From positions 1-5,626 of the forward strand of contig JAEZDR010000062.1 of the NCBI GenBank assembly GCA_023433265.1: a stretch of DNA of 5,626 bases, written 5' to 3'. Made by a program: the position numbers and the translations under genes. This document shows positions 1-5,626 of this stretch, piece by piece. Position 1 is the stretch's first letter. Every line of letters begins with the position of its first letter. This stretch comes from Bacteroidota bacterium (GTDB lineage: Bacteria > Bacteroidota > Bacteroidia > Chitinophagales > Chitinophagaceae). The notes beneath the pieces were generated by a model that ran no database searches, was not told the DNA's origin, and saw only the letters and a list, made by a program, of their open reading frames with translations.

Positions 1-92
1 TTTATCATATTCAACCCCAGCCTTCTGAAGATTTCGTTAAGTTCTTCCTGTATCACCCCTGCTACCTGCCTTTGTCTTTTTCCTTCTTGCAT
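1..92 (-). CDS. rbfA: Ribosome-binding factor A, N-terminal part (cut by window edge)
   Basis: Reading leftwards from the ATG at 92-90 gives an open frame of 30 codons that runs off the left edge. The protein begins MQEGKRQRQVAGVIQEELNE and continues IFRRLGLNMI. This short basic start, followed by an amphipathic helix of the form RQxxVAxxIQxEL-xxIxxR, is the usual N-terminus of RbfA. RbfA is a small KH-fold protein that binds the 30S subunit near the 5' end of 16S rRNA during late maturation and cold adaptation. Only about a quarter of the expected ~120 residues is present, so the KH core cannot be checked. The gene is divergent from the ABC exporter with 68 bases between the two starts. I saw no convincing promoter for it in that gap. 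The identification rests on recognising the N-terminal pattern, not on an alignment. Confidence 0.82.
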   Translation of the reverse strand, partial: MQEGKRQRQVAGVIQEELNEIFRRLGLNMI

Positions 93-105
93 AATCGTAC
101 CTTTG
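71..105 (+). promoter_or_regulatory. Probable Bacteroidota-type promoter for the ABC exporter gene
   Basis: TACCTTTG at 98-105 matches the Bacteroidota sigma-factor -7 consensus TAnnTTTG exactly. A TTTG at 71-74 could be the -33 element. The spacer between them is 23 bases, slightly longer than the usual 19-21, so the -33 assignment is weaker than the -7 box. Transcription would begin around 110-113 and leave a leader of about 50 bases before the ATG at 161. The box lies only 6 bases upstream of the divergent rbfA start codon, and the -33 candidate lies inside rbfA, so polymerase bound here would cover the rbfA translation start region. Confidence 0.55.
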
Positions 106-160
106 GACTTTTGTAAAAATACTCAAATAAGTTTAGCAGCCTTGCTGACACGGCCTGTAG

Positions 161-1984
161 ATGAAAAAGTATCTTGTTCTAGCTAAATACTTCAGGGGTT
201 TTACGCGCAATATTATTTTATACGTTGTTTTTACGTTGCTGTCCATAGCATTCGGCATCTTTTCTATCGGCATGCTGATACCCTTTTTACAAATGCTGTT
301 CGACCCGCCGGCAGCGGTGGCCAAGCCAGACCTTGCCTTCAATTCAGGGTCGGTACTGGCACATGTAAACTACTTTATAGGAACACTGATTGAGGAACAC
401 GGTAAAATAAAGACGCTGGGGTTGGTTTGTATTACCATCATCGTGTGCGTATTTTTCAAGAACGTCTTTGCTTACCTCACAACGGTAATGCTTACGCCCA
501 TAAGATCGAGAGCGCTTACCCGCCTCAGGAATGACATCTATTCCAAAATAATCAAGTTGCCCATAGGTTACTTTACAGAAAAGAGAAAAGGTGATATTCT
601 AAGCCGCATGACGCACGACACATGGGAGCTTGAGATAAGTGTAATGAGTACACTAGAGGCGATGGTACGCGATCCGTTTACCATCATTATTTACCTGGCA
701 ACCTTGGTGTTTCTTTCGCCCCAGCTTTCTTTATTACTTTTTATTTTTTTACCCCTTATTGGTTTTGTAATTGGAAGGGTAAGCCGTTCGTTAAAGAAAG
801 AAGGCAGCCTGCTTTCCATTAAAAACGGCATATCAATTTCTATCGTAGACGAAACACTTCACGGCTTGAGGGTTATTAAGGCCTTCAATGCAGAAAAGCT
901 TTTACACTCCAAATTTGCAGAAGTAAACGACGAACTGTACCATGTGAAAAACAGGATGAGTTACCGCAGGGAATTGGCATCCCCTATGAGCGAATTTTTA
1001 GGAGTGTTGGCATTGGCGGGAATGCTGTATTTTGGTGGAAGCATGGTATTGTCAGGCTCAGAACACCTCACGCTTACGCCTGCCGGTTTTATTGGATTTA
1101 TAGGGTTGTTTACACAGATTATAAACCCTGCAAAGGGAATGTCTAATAGCTTTTACAACCTGCAAAGAGGATCGGCTGCACTTGCCAGGGTAAATGAAAT
1201 CCTTGAGGCAAAGAGCACGGTGTTTGACCAAAAGAACGGTAAAACGCTCACCACTTTTAGCGAGAGCATTGAATTCAGGAATGTGAACTTTGCTTACGAC
1301 GACATTGAAGTACTAAAGAATATCAACCTGAAAATTCAAAAGGGCCAAACGGTTGCATTGGTGGGATCGTCCGGTGCGGGAAAGAGTACTTTGGCTGATC
1401 TTGTTCCGCGGTTTCATGACGTTACCAGCGGGGAGTTGTTGATAGATGGCGTAAACATTAAGGAGTACACGCTTGAAAGCGTAAGAAGCCAGATTAGCAT
1501 CGTTACACAAGAGCCTATTTTGTTTAACGATACAATTGCAAATAACATTGCCTTAGGTATGCAAGACGCCCGGCCCGAAGAAATAGAAGAAGCTGCAAGG
1601 GTGGCAAATGCTTACAACTTCATCATTAATAAAGAAGAAGGCTTTCAATCAAACATCGGAGACCGGGGTACAAAATTGAGCGGAGGGGAAAGACAACGGC
1701 TTACTATCGCCAGGGCATTATTGAAGAACCCACCGATATTGATTCTTGACGAGGCTACATCTTCGCTTGACACAGAAAGCGAACGCCTTGTGCAGGATGC
1801 GGTGAACAAAATGATGCAAAACAGAACATCGATTGTGATTGCGCACCGATTGAGCACCGTGAGGCACGCTGATGAAATAATCGTTTTAGATAAAGGGGAA
1901 ATCGTGGAGCGTGGCACACACAATGAATTGATTGCACATAATGGCAGGTACAGGAAGCTGGTAGAAATGCAGGAAGTAAAATAA
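161..1984 (+). CDS. ABC exporter half-transporter, fused permease and ATPase (MsbA/lipid-exporter type)
   Basis: This is a complete 607-residue inner-membrane exporter that would act as a homodimer, or as a heterodimer with an unseen partner, using ATP to move a lipid, lipid-linked compound, peptide or drug outwards. The N-terminal half is a type IV exporter membrane domain with hydrophobic segments near residues 17-47, 85-110, 171-186, 188-206, 279-298 and 307-323. The C-terminal half is a full nucleotide-binding domain: A-loop Tyr379, Walker A GSSGAGKST (402-410, Lys408), Q-loop Gln450, signature LSGGE (506-510), Walker B ILILD with catalytic Glu531, D-loop SSLD (534-537) and H-loop His562. 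All catalytic residues are intact, so the site looks active. Length is normal for MsbA-like proteins. An in-frame TAG directly before the ATG excludes any upstream extension, and no Shine-Dalgarno is visible. The next gene starts 21 bases after the stop, suggesting an operon. The substrate cannot be read from sequence; calling it MsbA itself would be a guess. Confidence 0.95.
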   Translation: MKKYLVLAKYFRGFTRNIILYVVFTLLSIAFGIFSIGMLIPFLQMLFDPPAAVAKPDLAFNSGSVLAHVNYFIGTLIEEHGKIKTLGLVCITIIVCVFFKNVFAYLTTVMLTPIRSRALTRLRNDIYSKIIKLPIGYFTEKRKGDILSRMTHDTWELEISVMSTLEAMVRDPFTIIIYLATLVFLSPQLSLLLFIFLPLIGFVIGRVSRSLKKEGSLLSIKNGISISIVDETLHGLRVIKAFNAEKLLHSKFAEVNDELYHVKNRMSYRRELASPMSEFLGVLALAGMLYFGGSMVLSGSEHLTLTPAGFIGFIGLFTQIINPAKGMSNSFYNLQRGSAALARVNEILEAKSTVFDQKNGKTLTTFSESIEFRNVNFAYDDIEVLKNINLKIQKGQTVALVGSSGAGKSTLADLVPRFHDVTSGELLIDGVNIKEYTLESVRSQISIVTQEPILFNDTIANNIALGMQDARPEEIEEAARVANAYNFIINKEEGFQSNIGDRGTKLSGGERQRLTIARALLKNPPILILDEATSSLDTESERLVQDAVNKMMQNRTSIVIAHRLSTVRHADEIIVLDKGEIVERGTHNELIAHNGRYRKLVEMQEVK

Positions 1985-2005
1985 TTGAAAACTAAAAATA
2001 GATTT

Positions 2006-2824
2006 ATGAGACTTAGATTTTTGTCATTCGGCCTATTGAGTTTGATGGCTACAGTTTGCACAGGCCAGGTAGTTTTAAAGAAAGATGATAAGTTCAAAAA
2101 GACAACGACCATGGACATGCAGATAACTACCCATGTGATGGGCGAGCCCATGGACATTGCAAATAAAACAACCACTTACGAAAGCGTGCTGGTAAAAGAT
2201 GCAAATGCTGAAGGCTTCACAATGGAGCACACCATTAACCGGCTGGTTGCCGAGGCCCAAATAGCAGGGCAAACCATGATTTATGATACTGACGATAAAA
2301 ATGCAACCGATATACAGTCAACCCTATTGAAAGCAAAGGTTGCCGAGAAATATACTATACAAACCACGAAGGAAGGACTTATAAAGAACGTAAGCGGCTC
2401 CAGCGATTTGAATCCCGGCGAGCTAAACAAAGTAACCCAGGGAGCCTATTATGAACTGGTGTTTCCTGCAGGCAAAGACATCAATTCACTAAAGGTGGGT
2501 GATGCATTGACCGACACTTTGAAGGACGATGAAAGCACTACAATCAGGAATTATAAAGTGACTGAAGCCGCGGCAGGAAAGGATATTTGTTTATCGGTGC
2601 AGGGCAAGACAACTATGAAGGGAAAGATGCCGATGATGGGCGGCGTTGAGGGCAATATGGCTTTGTCTGGCACATTAAAAGGCAAAAGCTATTACTCGCG
2701 CAATACGGGTGTGTTAACAAAAAGCTCGCTTACTGTAAACATGAGCGGCACAATGGAACAAGCCGGGCAGGAAACCCCTATTGCCATGAAAATGGTAAGC
2801 ACTAATGAATTGAAGAAAGATTAA
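2006..2824 (+). CDS. Secreted protein of unknown function, DUF6263-like
   Basis: This is a 272-residue exported protein whose function is unknown. I place the start at ATG 2006. The frame is open back to a TTG at 1985, but that would directly abut the exporter stop and put seven polar residues (LKTKNRF) before the signal peptide. The ATG start gives a classical signal sequence (MRLRFLSFGLLSLMATVCTG, then QVV) with probable cleavage just before Gln21, and an A-rich leader at 1988-2001. Cys18 is not in a proper lipobox, because Val precedes it. The mature part is rich in Thr, Lys and Met and alternates short polar/hydrophobic stretches like a beta-sandwich. Pieces such as KKDDKFKKTTTMDMQ, the MG-containing segment near 44-50 and the Met/Gly patch KMPMMGG (207-213) resemble proteins annotated DUF6263 in Bacteroidota; this is from memory, not a search. 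It is probably co-transcribed with the exporter upstream and ends just before an intrinsic terminator. A periplasmic or outer-membrane-associated location is inferred. Confidence 0.8.
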   Translation: MRLRFLSFGLLSLMATVCTGQVVLKKDDKFKKTTTMDMQITTHVMGEPMDIANKTTTYESVLVKDANAEGFTMEHTINRLVAEAQIAGQTMIYDTDDKNATDIQSTLLKAKVAEKYTIQTTKEGLIKNVSGSSDLNPGELNKVTQGAYYELVFPAGKDINSLKVGDALTDTLKDDESTTIRNYKVTEAAAGKDICLSVQGKTTMKGKMPMMGGVEGNMALSGTLKGKSYYSRNTGVLTKSSLTVNMSGTMEQAGQETPIAMKMVSTNELKKD

Positions 2825-2845
2825 ACTCATTACCACCTATTTGCG

Positions 2846-2872
2846 AGAGGCGCTGAAAGGCGCCTCTTTTTT
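2846..2872 (+). terminator. Intrinsic (Rho-independent) terminator
   Basis: AGAGGCGC (2846-2853) pairs perfectly with GCGCCTCT (2860-2867) around a six-base loop TGAAAG, and a run of six T begins at the last stem base (2867-2872). It begins 21 bases after the stop codon of the secreted-protein gene, so it ends the exporter / secreted-protein transcript and separates it from the beta-barrel gene. Confidence 0.92.
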
Positions 2873-2969
2873 GTGCCTGCATGGCTGATGTAAGATTCTG
2901 CCAGGGGTTATGTGCGGAAGTCCCGTTTAAAGTGGATGCTTGCGCTCTCGTGTAAAGCTGCTTTGATTA

Positions 2970-2983
2970 GGAAACCTGTTTCC
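2970..2983. promoter_or_regulatory. Perfect 6-bp dyad in the leader of the beta-barrel gene
   Basis: GGAAAC (2970-2975) and GTTTCC (2978-2983) are perfect inverted repeats separated by CT, ending 25 bases before the ATG at 3009. The two-base gap is too short for a good RNA hairpin without opening inner pairs, so a dimeric regulator site is the more natural reading. A single 6-bp dyad can also occur by chance. No TAnnTTTG box was found in the gap 2873-3008, so its position relative to the promoter is unknown. Confidence 0.25.
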
Positions 2984-3008
2984 GGACTTTTAAAAAAAAC
3001 CACTTCGC

Positions 3009-5465
3009 ATGAGCAGGCTATTAATAGCAGGATTGATGTTCTGCATCCTTGCGGGCACCGCAAGCGCACAGGGCGTGAAAGGAAGGATTGCATCGTTAGT
3101 GAAAGATGCAGATGGAAAGCCCATCGAAAACCTGGCCGTAGAATTACTTGCTGCAAAAGACTCTACGCTTGTGAAGGTTTCGCTAACAGAACCATCAGGA
3201 AGGGTGGAGTTTATCAATATACCTGTAGGCAACTACCTGCTACGTGTAAGGGACGTAAGATGGAACAGAGAATACAGCGAAACAGTGAACCTAAGTGCAG
3301 CGTCGTTGAACGCAGAACTACCTGCATTGGTACTTACACCTAAAAGCGGTAGTTTGAAAGAAGTAACGGTTACGTCTAACCGGCCTTTTATTCAAAAACT
3401 GTCAGACAGGCTGGTGGTTAATGTGGACGGTAGCATACTTAGTGCAGGAAGTTCTGCAATGGAAGTACTGGAACGTTCTCCAGGAGTTCTTATAGATCAG
3501 AACGACCAAATAAGTTTACGCGGACGTTCGGGTATTATCATCATGATTGATGGTAAGCCCTCTCCTATGTCGGGTGCAGAACTGGCAAACTATTTAAGAG
3601 GCCTGCCTTCGGGGTCTATTGACAGAATTGAGCTGATTACAAATCCTTCGGCTAAATATGATGCAGCAGGCAACTCAGGTATCATAGATATAAGAATGAA
3701 GAAGGACCAGAGGCTTGGATTAAACGGAACCCTTACTACCGGCTATGGACAAGGGGTGTATCCAAAAGCAAATGCCGGCACCAACTTCAACTACCGTAAC
3801 AAAATCATTAATCTTTTTGGAAATTACAATTACATCTACAGGATGAATCTTAATCACCTGATTCTTGACAGATCCTTCATAGACAATAACAAGTTTGATG
3901 GAAAGGACCAAAAAGACAACTATACCAAGATACCCATAGATGGGCATAACGCAAGGTTTGGCATTGACTGGTTTCCTTCAGCAAAAACCACCATTGGCTT
4001 TGTGGTGAATGCAAATCATACGAGTGTTCGCCCGCATAACGATAACAACTCGTTGGTGATTGATGAGCAACAACAGCCTGAATACCGGTTTAAGACCGAT
4101 GCTAAAACAAACAGTATTCAAAAGAACATAGTGGGTAATATTAACCTGAAGCAACAGTTAAATGGGCAAGGTCACGAACTAACGGCCGATGTGGACTATG
4201 GCGTATTCCGGTCCAGCCAGGAGTCCCTTACAAATACCACTTATTATACCCTGTCGGGACAGCCCTTACAGCCCTCGTATATTTTGCAAGGAAGTCAGCT
4301 TGGAAACCTAAGTCTTGCTACAGCCAAAACAGATTATGCGTTGCCCATGAAGAAAAAGTGGAAGCTGGAAGCCGGCTTCAAAACCAGTTTCGTATCGGCA
4401 GACAATGATGCACGGTTCTTTGATCTGAGTGGAGGCACGCCTATTAATGACGCTCAAAAAACAAATCATTTCTGGTACGATGAAAATAACAATGCTGCCT
4501 ATGTAAACGTTAGCAAACAATATAACAAGCTGGATATACAGGTGGGGTTGCGGGCAGAGCAAACGAATATCAAAACCCGGCAGGAGATGAAAGATGTAAG
4601 ATGGGATTCCTCCTACTTCCAGTTGTTTCCAAGTGCGTTCTTTAACTATAAAGTGAAAGAAGGCCAAACAATCGGGCTATCCGTTAGCAGGCGCATAGAC
4701 AGGCCGGGATACAACCAATTGAACCCATTCTTGTTTCTAATTGATGTAACCACCTATGCTACCGGTAACCCGGCATTACTGCCGCAGCTTACATGGAATT
4801 ATGAGCTGAGCTATACTTTGAAGAACTACAACTTCGCGCTTAACTACAGCCGTACAGAAAACAACCAGAACATTGCGATTGCCAGGTACAACGATGTGTT
4901 TCCTAACAATCCCGCGGGCGATAATGTAACGGTGCAAATACCTGTAAACCTTTTCTCGTCTGAGTATTATGGTTTGTCAATCTCCGCACCTTTCAAAATA
5001 AAGAAATGGTGGATGATGACTAACAACCTCAATGCCTACTATAACCATTTCAACGGGGTGCTGGGCAACACGGTTCTTAAAAACGGTACTCCCGCTGCAG
5101 ATATCAGGAGCAACAACTCGTTTACATTTAATAAAGGATGGAGTGCGGAACTAAATGGCAGCTATTCAACAGAGCGAAGGAACGGTTTTATGGTAAGCAG
5201 GCCACAGTGGTCTTTATCTGCGGGTGTACAGAAGAATGTGATGCAGGGCCGGGGAACCATCAGGTTTAATGTGAGCGATATCTTTTGGACGAATCTTCCT
5301 AATGCAGTTATCACTTATAACAATTATGTTGAGAAGTGGAAAGCCTACCGCGAAACGAGAGTGGCAAACCTGGTGTTTACTTATAGGTTTGGTAATAACA
5401 CTGTACAAGCCGCCAGGAAAAGGACAACCGGCTCGGAAGAGGAAAGACAAAGGGCAGGGGGGTAG
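3009..5465 (+). CDS. Outer-membrane beta-barrel protein, TonB-dependent-receptor-like (OMP_b-brl_3 type)
   Basis: This complete 818-residue protein is expected in the outer membrane. The signal peptide MSRLLIAGLMFCILAGTASA is followed by Gln21, a clean signal peptidase I site. Residues 22-108 form a carboxypeptidase-regulatory-like beta-sandwich (GKPIENLAVELL, SGRVEFINIPVGNYLLRV). Residues ~117-230 form a plug-like domain: EVTVTSNRP, the SAMEVLERSPGV helix, SLRGRSGIIIMIDGKP, and IDRIELITNPSAKYDAAGNSG. From ~240 to ~795 the chain alternates Tyr/Asn-rich strands and loops, ending in VFTYRFG as the likely last strand. A charged tail (TVQAARKRTTGSEEERQRAG) follows. This order fits the Bacteroidota family annotated as outer membrane beta-barrel protein or TonB-dependent receptor. 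Such proteins resemble SusC-type importers, but no SusD-like partner, anti-sigma or ECF sigma gene adjoins it here. I see no obvious TonB box. The ligand is unknown. The start gives the signal peptide directly, with an A-rich stretch (2991-2999) upstream. Confidence 0.93.
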   Translation: MSRLLIAGLMFCILAGTASAQGVKGRIASLVKDADGKPIENLAVELLAAKDSTLVKVSLTEPSGRVEFINIPVGNYLLRVRDVRWNREYSETVNLSAASLNAELPALVLTPKSGSLKEVTVTSNRPFIQKLSDRLVVNVDGSILSAGSSAMEVLERSPGVLIDQNDQISLRGRSGIIIMIDGKPSPMSGAELANYLRGLPSGSIDRIELITNPSAKYDAAGNSGIIDIRMKKDQRLGLNGTLTTGYGQGVYPKANAGTNFNYRNKIINLFGNYNYIYRMNLNHLILDRSFIDNNKFDGKDQKDNYTKIPIDGHNARFGIDWFPSAKTTIGFVVNANHTSVRPHNDNNSLVIDEQQQPEYRFKTDAKTNSIQKNIVGNINLKQQLNGQGHELTADVDYGVFRSSQESLTNTTYYTLSGQPLQPSYILQGSQLGNLSLATAKTDYALPMKKKWKLEAGFKTSFVSADNDARFFDLSGGTPINDAQKTNHFWYDENNNAAYVNVSKQYNKLDIQVGLRAEQTNIKTRQEMKDVRWDSSYFQLFPSAFFNYKVKEGQTIGLSVSRRIDRPGYNQLNPFLFLIDVTTYATGNPALLPQLTWNYELSYTLKNYNFALNYSRTENNQNIAIARYNDVFPNNPAGDNVTVQIPVNLFSSEYYGLSISAPFKIKKWWMMTNNLNAYYNHFNGVLGNTVLKNGTPAADIRSNNSFTFNKGWSAELNGSYSTERRNGFMVSRPQWSLSAGVQKNVMQGRGTIRFNVSDIFWTNLPNAVITYNNYVEKWKAYRETRVANLVFTYRFGNNTVQAARKRTTGSEEERQRAGG

Positions 5466-5479
5466 AACTCCGATGAAGA

Positions 5480-5506
5480 ACAGATATTAGTACATAGACA
5501 GGAAGG
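5480..5506 (+). repeat. 27-base direct repeat, copy 1
   Basis: It begins ACAGATATTAG and continues TACATAGACAGGAAGG. Copy 2, 104 bases downstream (5584-5610), matches at 26 of 27 positions; the only difference is A5486 versus T5590. Copy 1 starts 15 bases after the stop codon of the beta-barrel gene. The TAGTACATAGACAGG core looks like an intergenic repeat unit and is not coding. Confidence 0.85.
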
Positions 5507-5519
5507 GGAGTTAATCACT

Positions 5520-5576
5520 GCCCGTCATCTGAGCGAAGCCACGACGCAGGAGAGGCGAAGTCGAAGGATCTTTCTC
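5520..5576 (+). repeat. REP-like dispersed intergenic repeat
   Basis: The segment contains CGTCATCTGAGCGAAGCC, then AGGAGAGGCGAAGTCGAAGG and ATCTTTCTC. It resembles the GTCATnCTGAGCGAAGCGAAGGATCT elements found scattered between genes in many bacterial genomes, including Bacteroidota. GCGAAG occurs twice (5533-5538 and 5555-5560), followed by another CGAAG (5562-5566). No strong hairpin forms within this copy alone. It sits between the two 27-base direct repeats. The family assignment is by recognition; copy number elsewhere in the genome cannot be seen here. Confidence 0.65.
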
Positions 5577-5583
5577 TAAGTAC

Positions 5584-5610
5584 ACAGATTTTAGTACATA
5601 GACAGGAAGG
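5584..5610 (+). repeat. 27-base direct repeat, copy 2
   Basis: This is the second copy of the 27-base repeat at 5480-5506, with one mismatch. It is preceded by TAAGTACACAGA (5578-5589), which partly echoes the repeat's own TTAGTACATAGACA core, so the array may be a decayed tandem of shorter units. Sequence after it (AAGAGAGCGCC) diverges from that after copy 1. The window ends 16 bases later, so further copies may lie beyond the edge. Confidence 0.85.
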
Positions 5611-5626
5611 AAGAGAGCGCCAGGAT

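Noticed and set aside
133..342. Minus-strand open frame of 69 codons opposite the exporter N-terminus
   Set aside because: It mirrors the first membrane segment of the exporter and fills the divergent gap without a recognisable product. The real minus-strand gene here is rbfA, at 92-1.
2006..2065. Lipoprotein signal with Cys18 in the secreted protein
   Set aside because: The residues before Cys are Ala-Thr-Val. A lipobox needs Gly, Ala or Ser directly before the Cys, so ordinary signal peptidase I cleavage before Gln21 is more likely.
1645..2175. Long minus-strand open frame (176 codons) opposite the exporter and the start of the secreted-protein gene
   Set aside because: It lies antisense to the highly conserved nucleotide-binding domain, spans two genes, has low-complexity Ser/Cys/Leu-rich composition and shows no recognisable domain.
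2912..3343. Plus-strand open frame of 143 codons overlapping the beta-barrel start
   Set aside because: It overlaps the signal peptide and regulatory domain of the beta-barrel gene in another frame. Its product is Arg/Cys-rich with no domain, while the 3009 frame has a textbook signal peptide.
3009..5465. SusC/SusD-type polysaccharide utilisation locus
   Set aside because: The barrel protein is shorter than typical SusC, and there is no SusD-like lipoprotein, sugar hydrolase or regulator in the window.
5480..5610. CRISPR array
   Set aside because: Only two repeat copies are present, spaced by 77 bases, and the spacer is itself a dispersed-repeat sequence. No cas gene is present.

Overview
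The window looks like an ordinary chromosomal stretch from a member of the Bacteroidota, most likely a Chitinophagaceae-type genome. The evidence is a TAnnTTTG-type promoter box, A-rich leaders in place of Shine-Dalgarno sites, a signal peptide cut just before Gln, and an outer-membrane protein of the regulatory-domain / plug / beta-barrel type typical of that phylum. The lineage is inferred from these features and was not tested by alignment.

Layout: (1) Bases 1-92 (minus strand) hold the first 30 codons of a gene that reads as rbfA, the 30S ribosome-binding factor; the rest lies off the left edge. (2) A 68-base divergent gap carries a good Bacteroidota -7 box facing right. (3) Bases 161-1984 (plus) encode a complete 607-residue ABC exporter half-transporter of the MsbA/lipid-exporter type. 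(4) Twenty-one bases later, 2006-2824 (plus) encodes a 272-residue secreted protein resembling the DUF6263 family of unknown function; it is probably co-transcribed with the exporter. (5) A clear intrinsic terminator at 2846-2872 closes that unit. (6) Bases 3009-5465 (plus) encode an 818-residue outer-membrane beta-barrel protein related to TonB-dependent receptors. (7) The final 160 bases contain no gene. They hold a REP-like dispersed repeat flanked by two nearly identical 27-base direct repeats.

How the genes work together: the exporter and the secreted protein probably form a two-gene envelope-related unit, but nothing in the sequence fixes their substrate or ligand. The beta-barrel protein is separated from them by the terminator and is best read as an independent gene. 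It has no SusD-like lipoprotein beside it within the window. I find no defence system, CRISPR array, transposase, tRNA or rRNA. The least explained part is the repeat cluster at the right edge.
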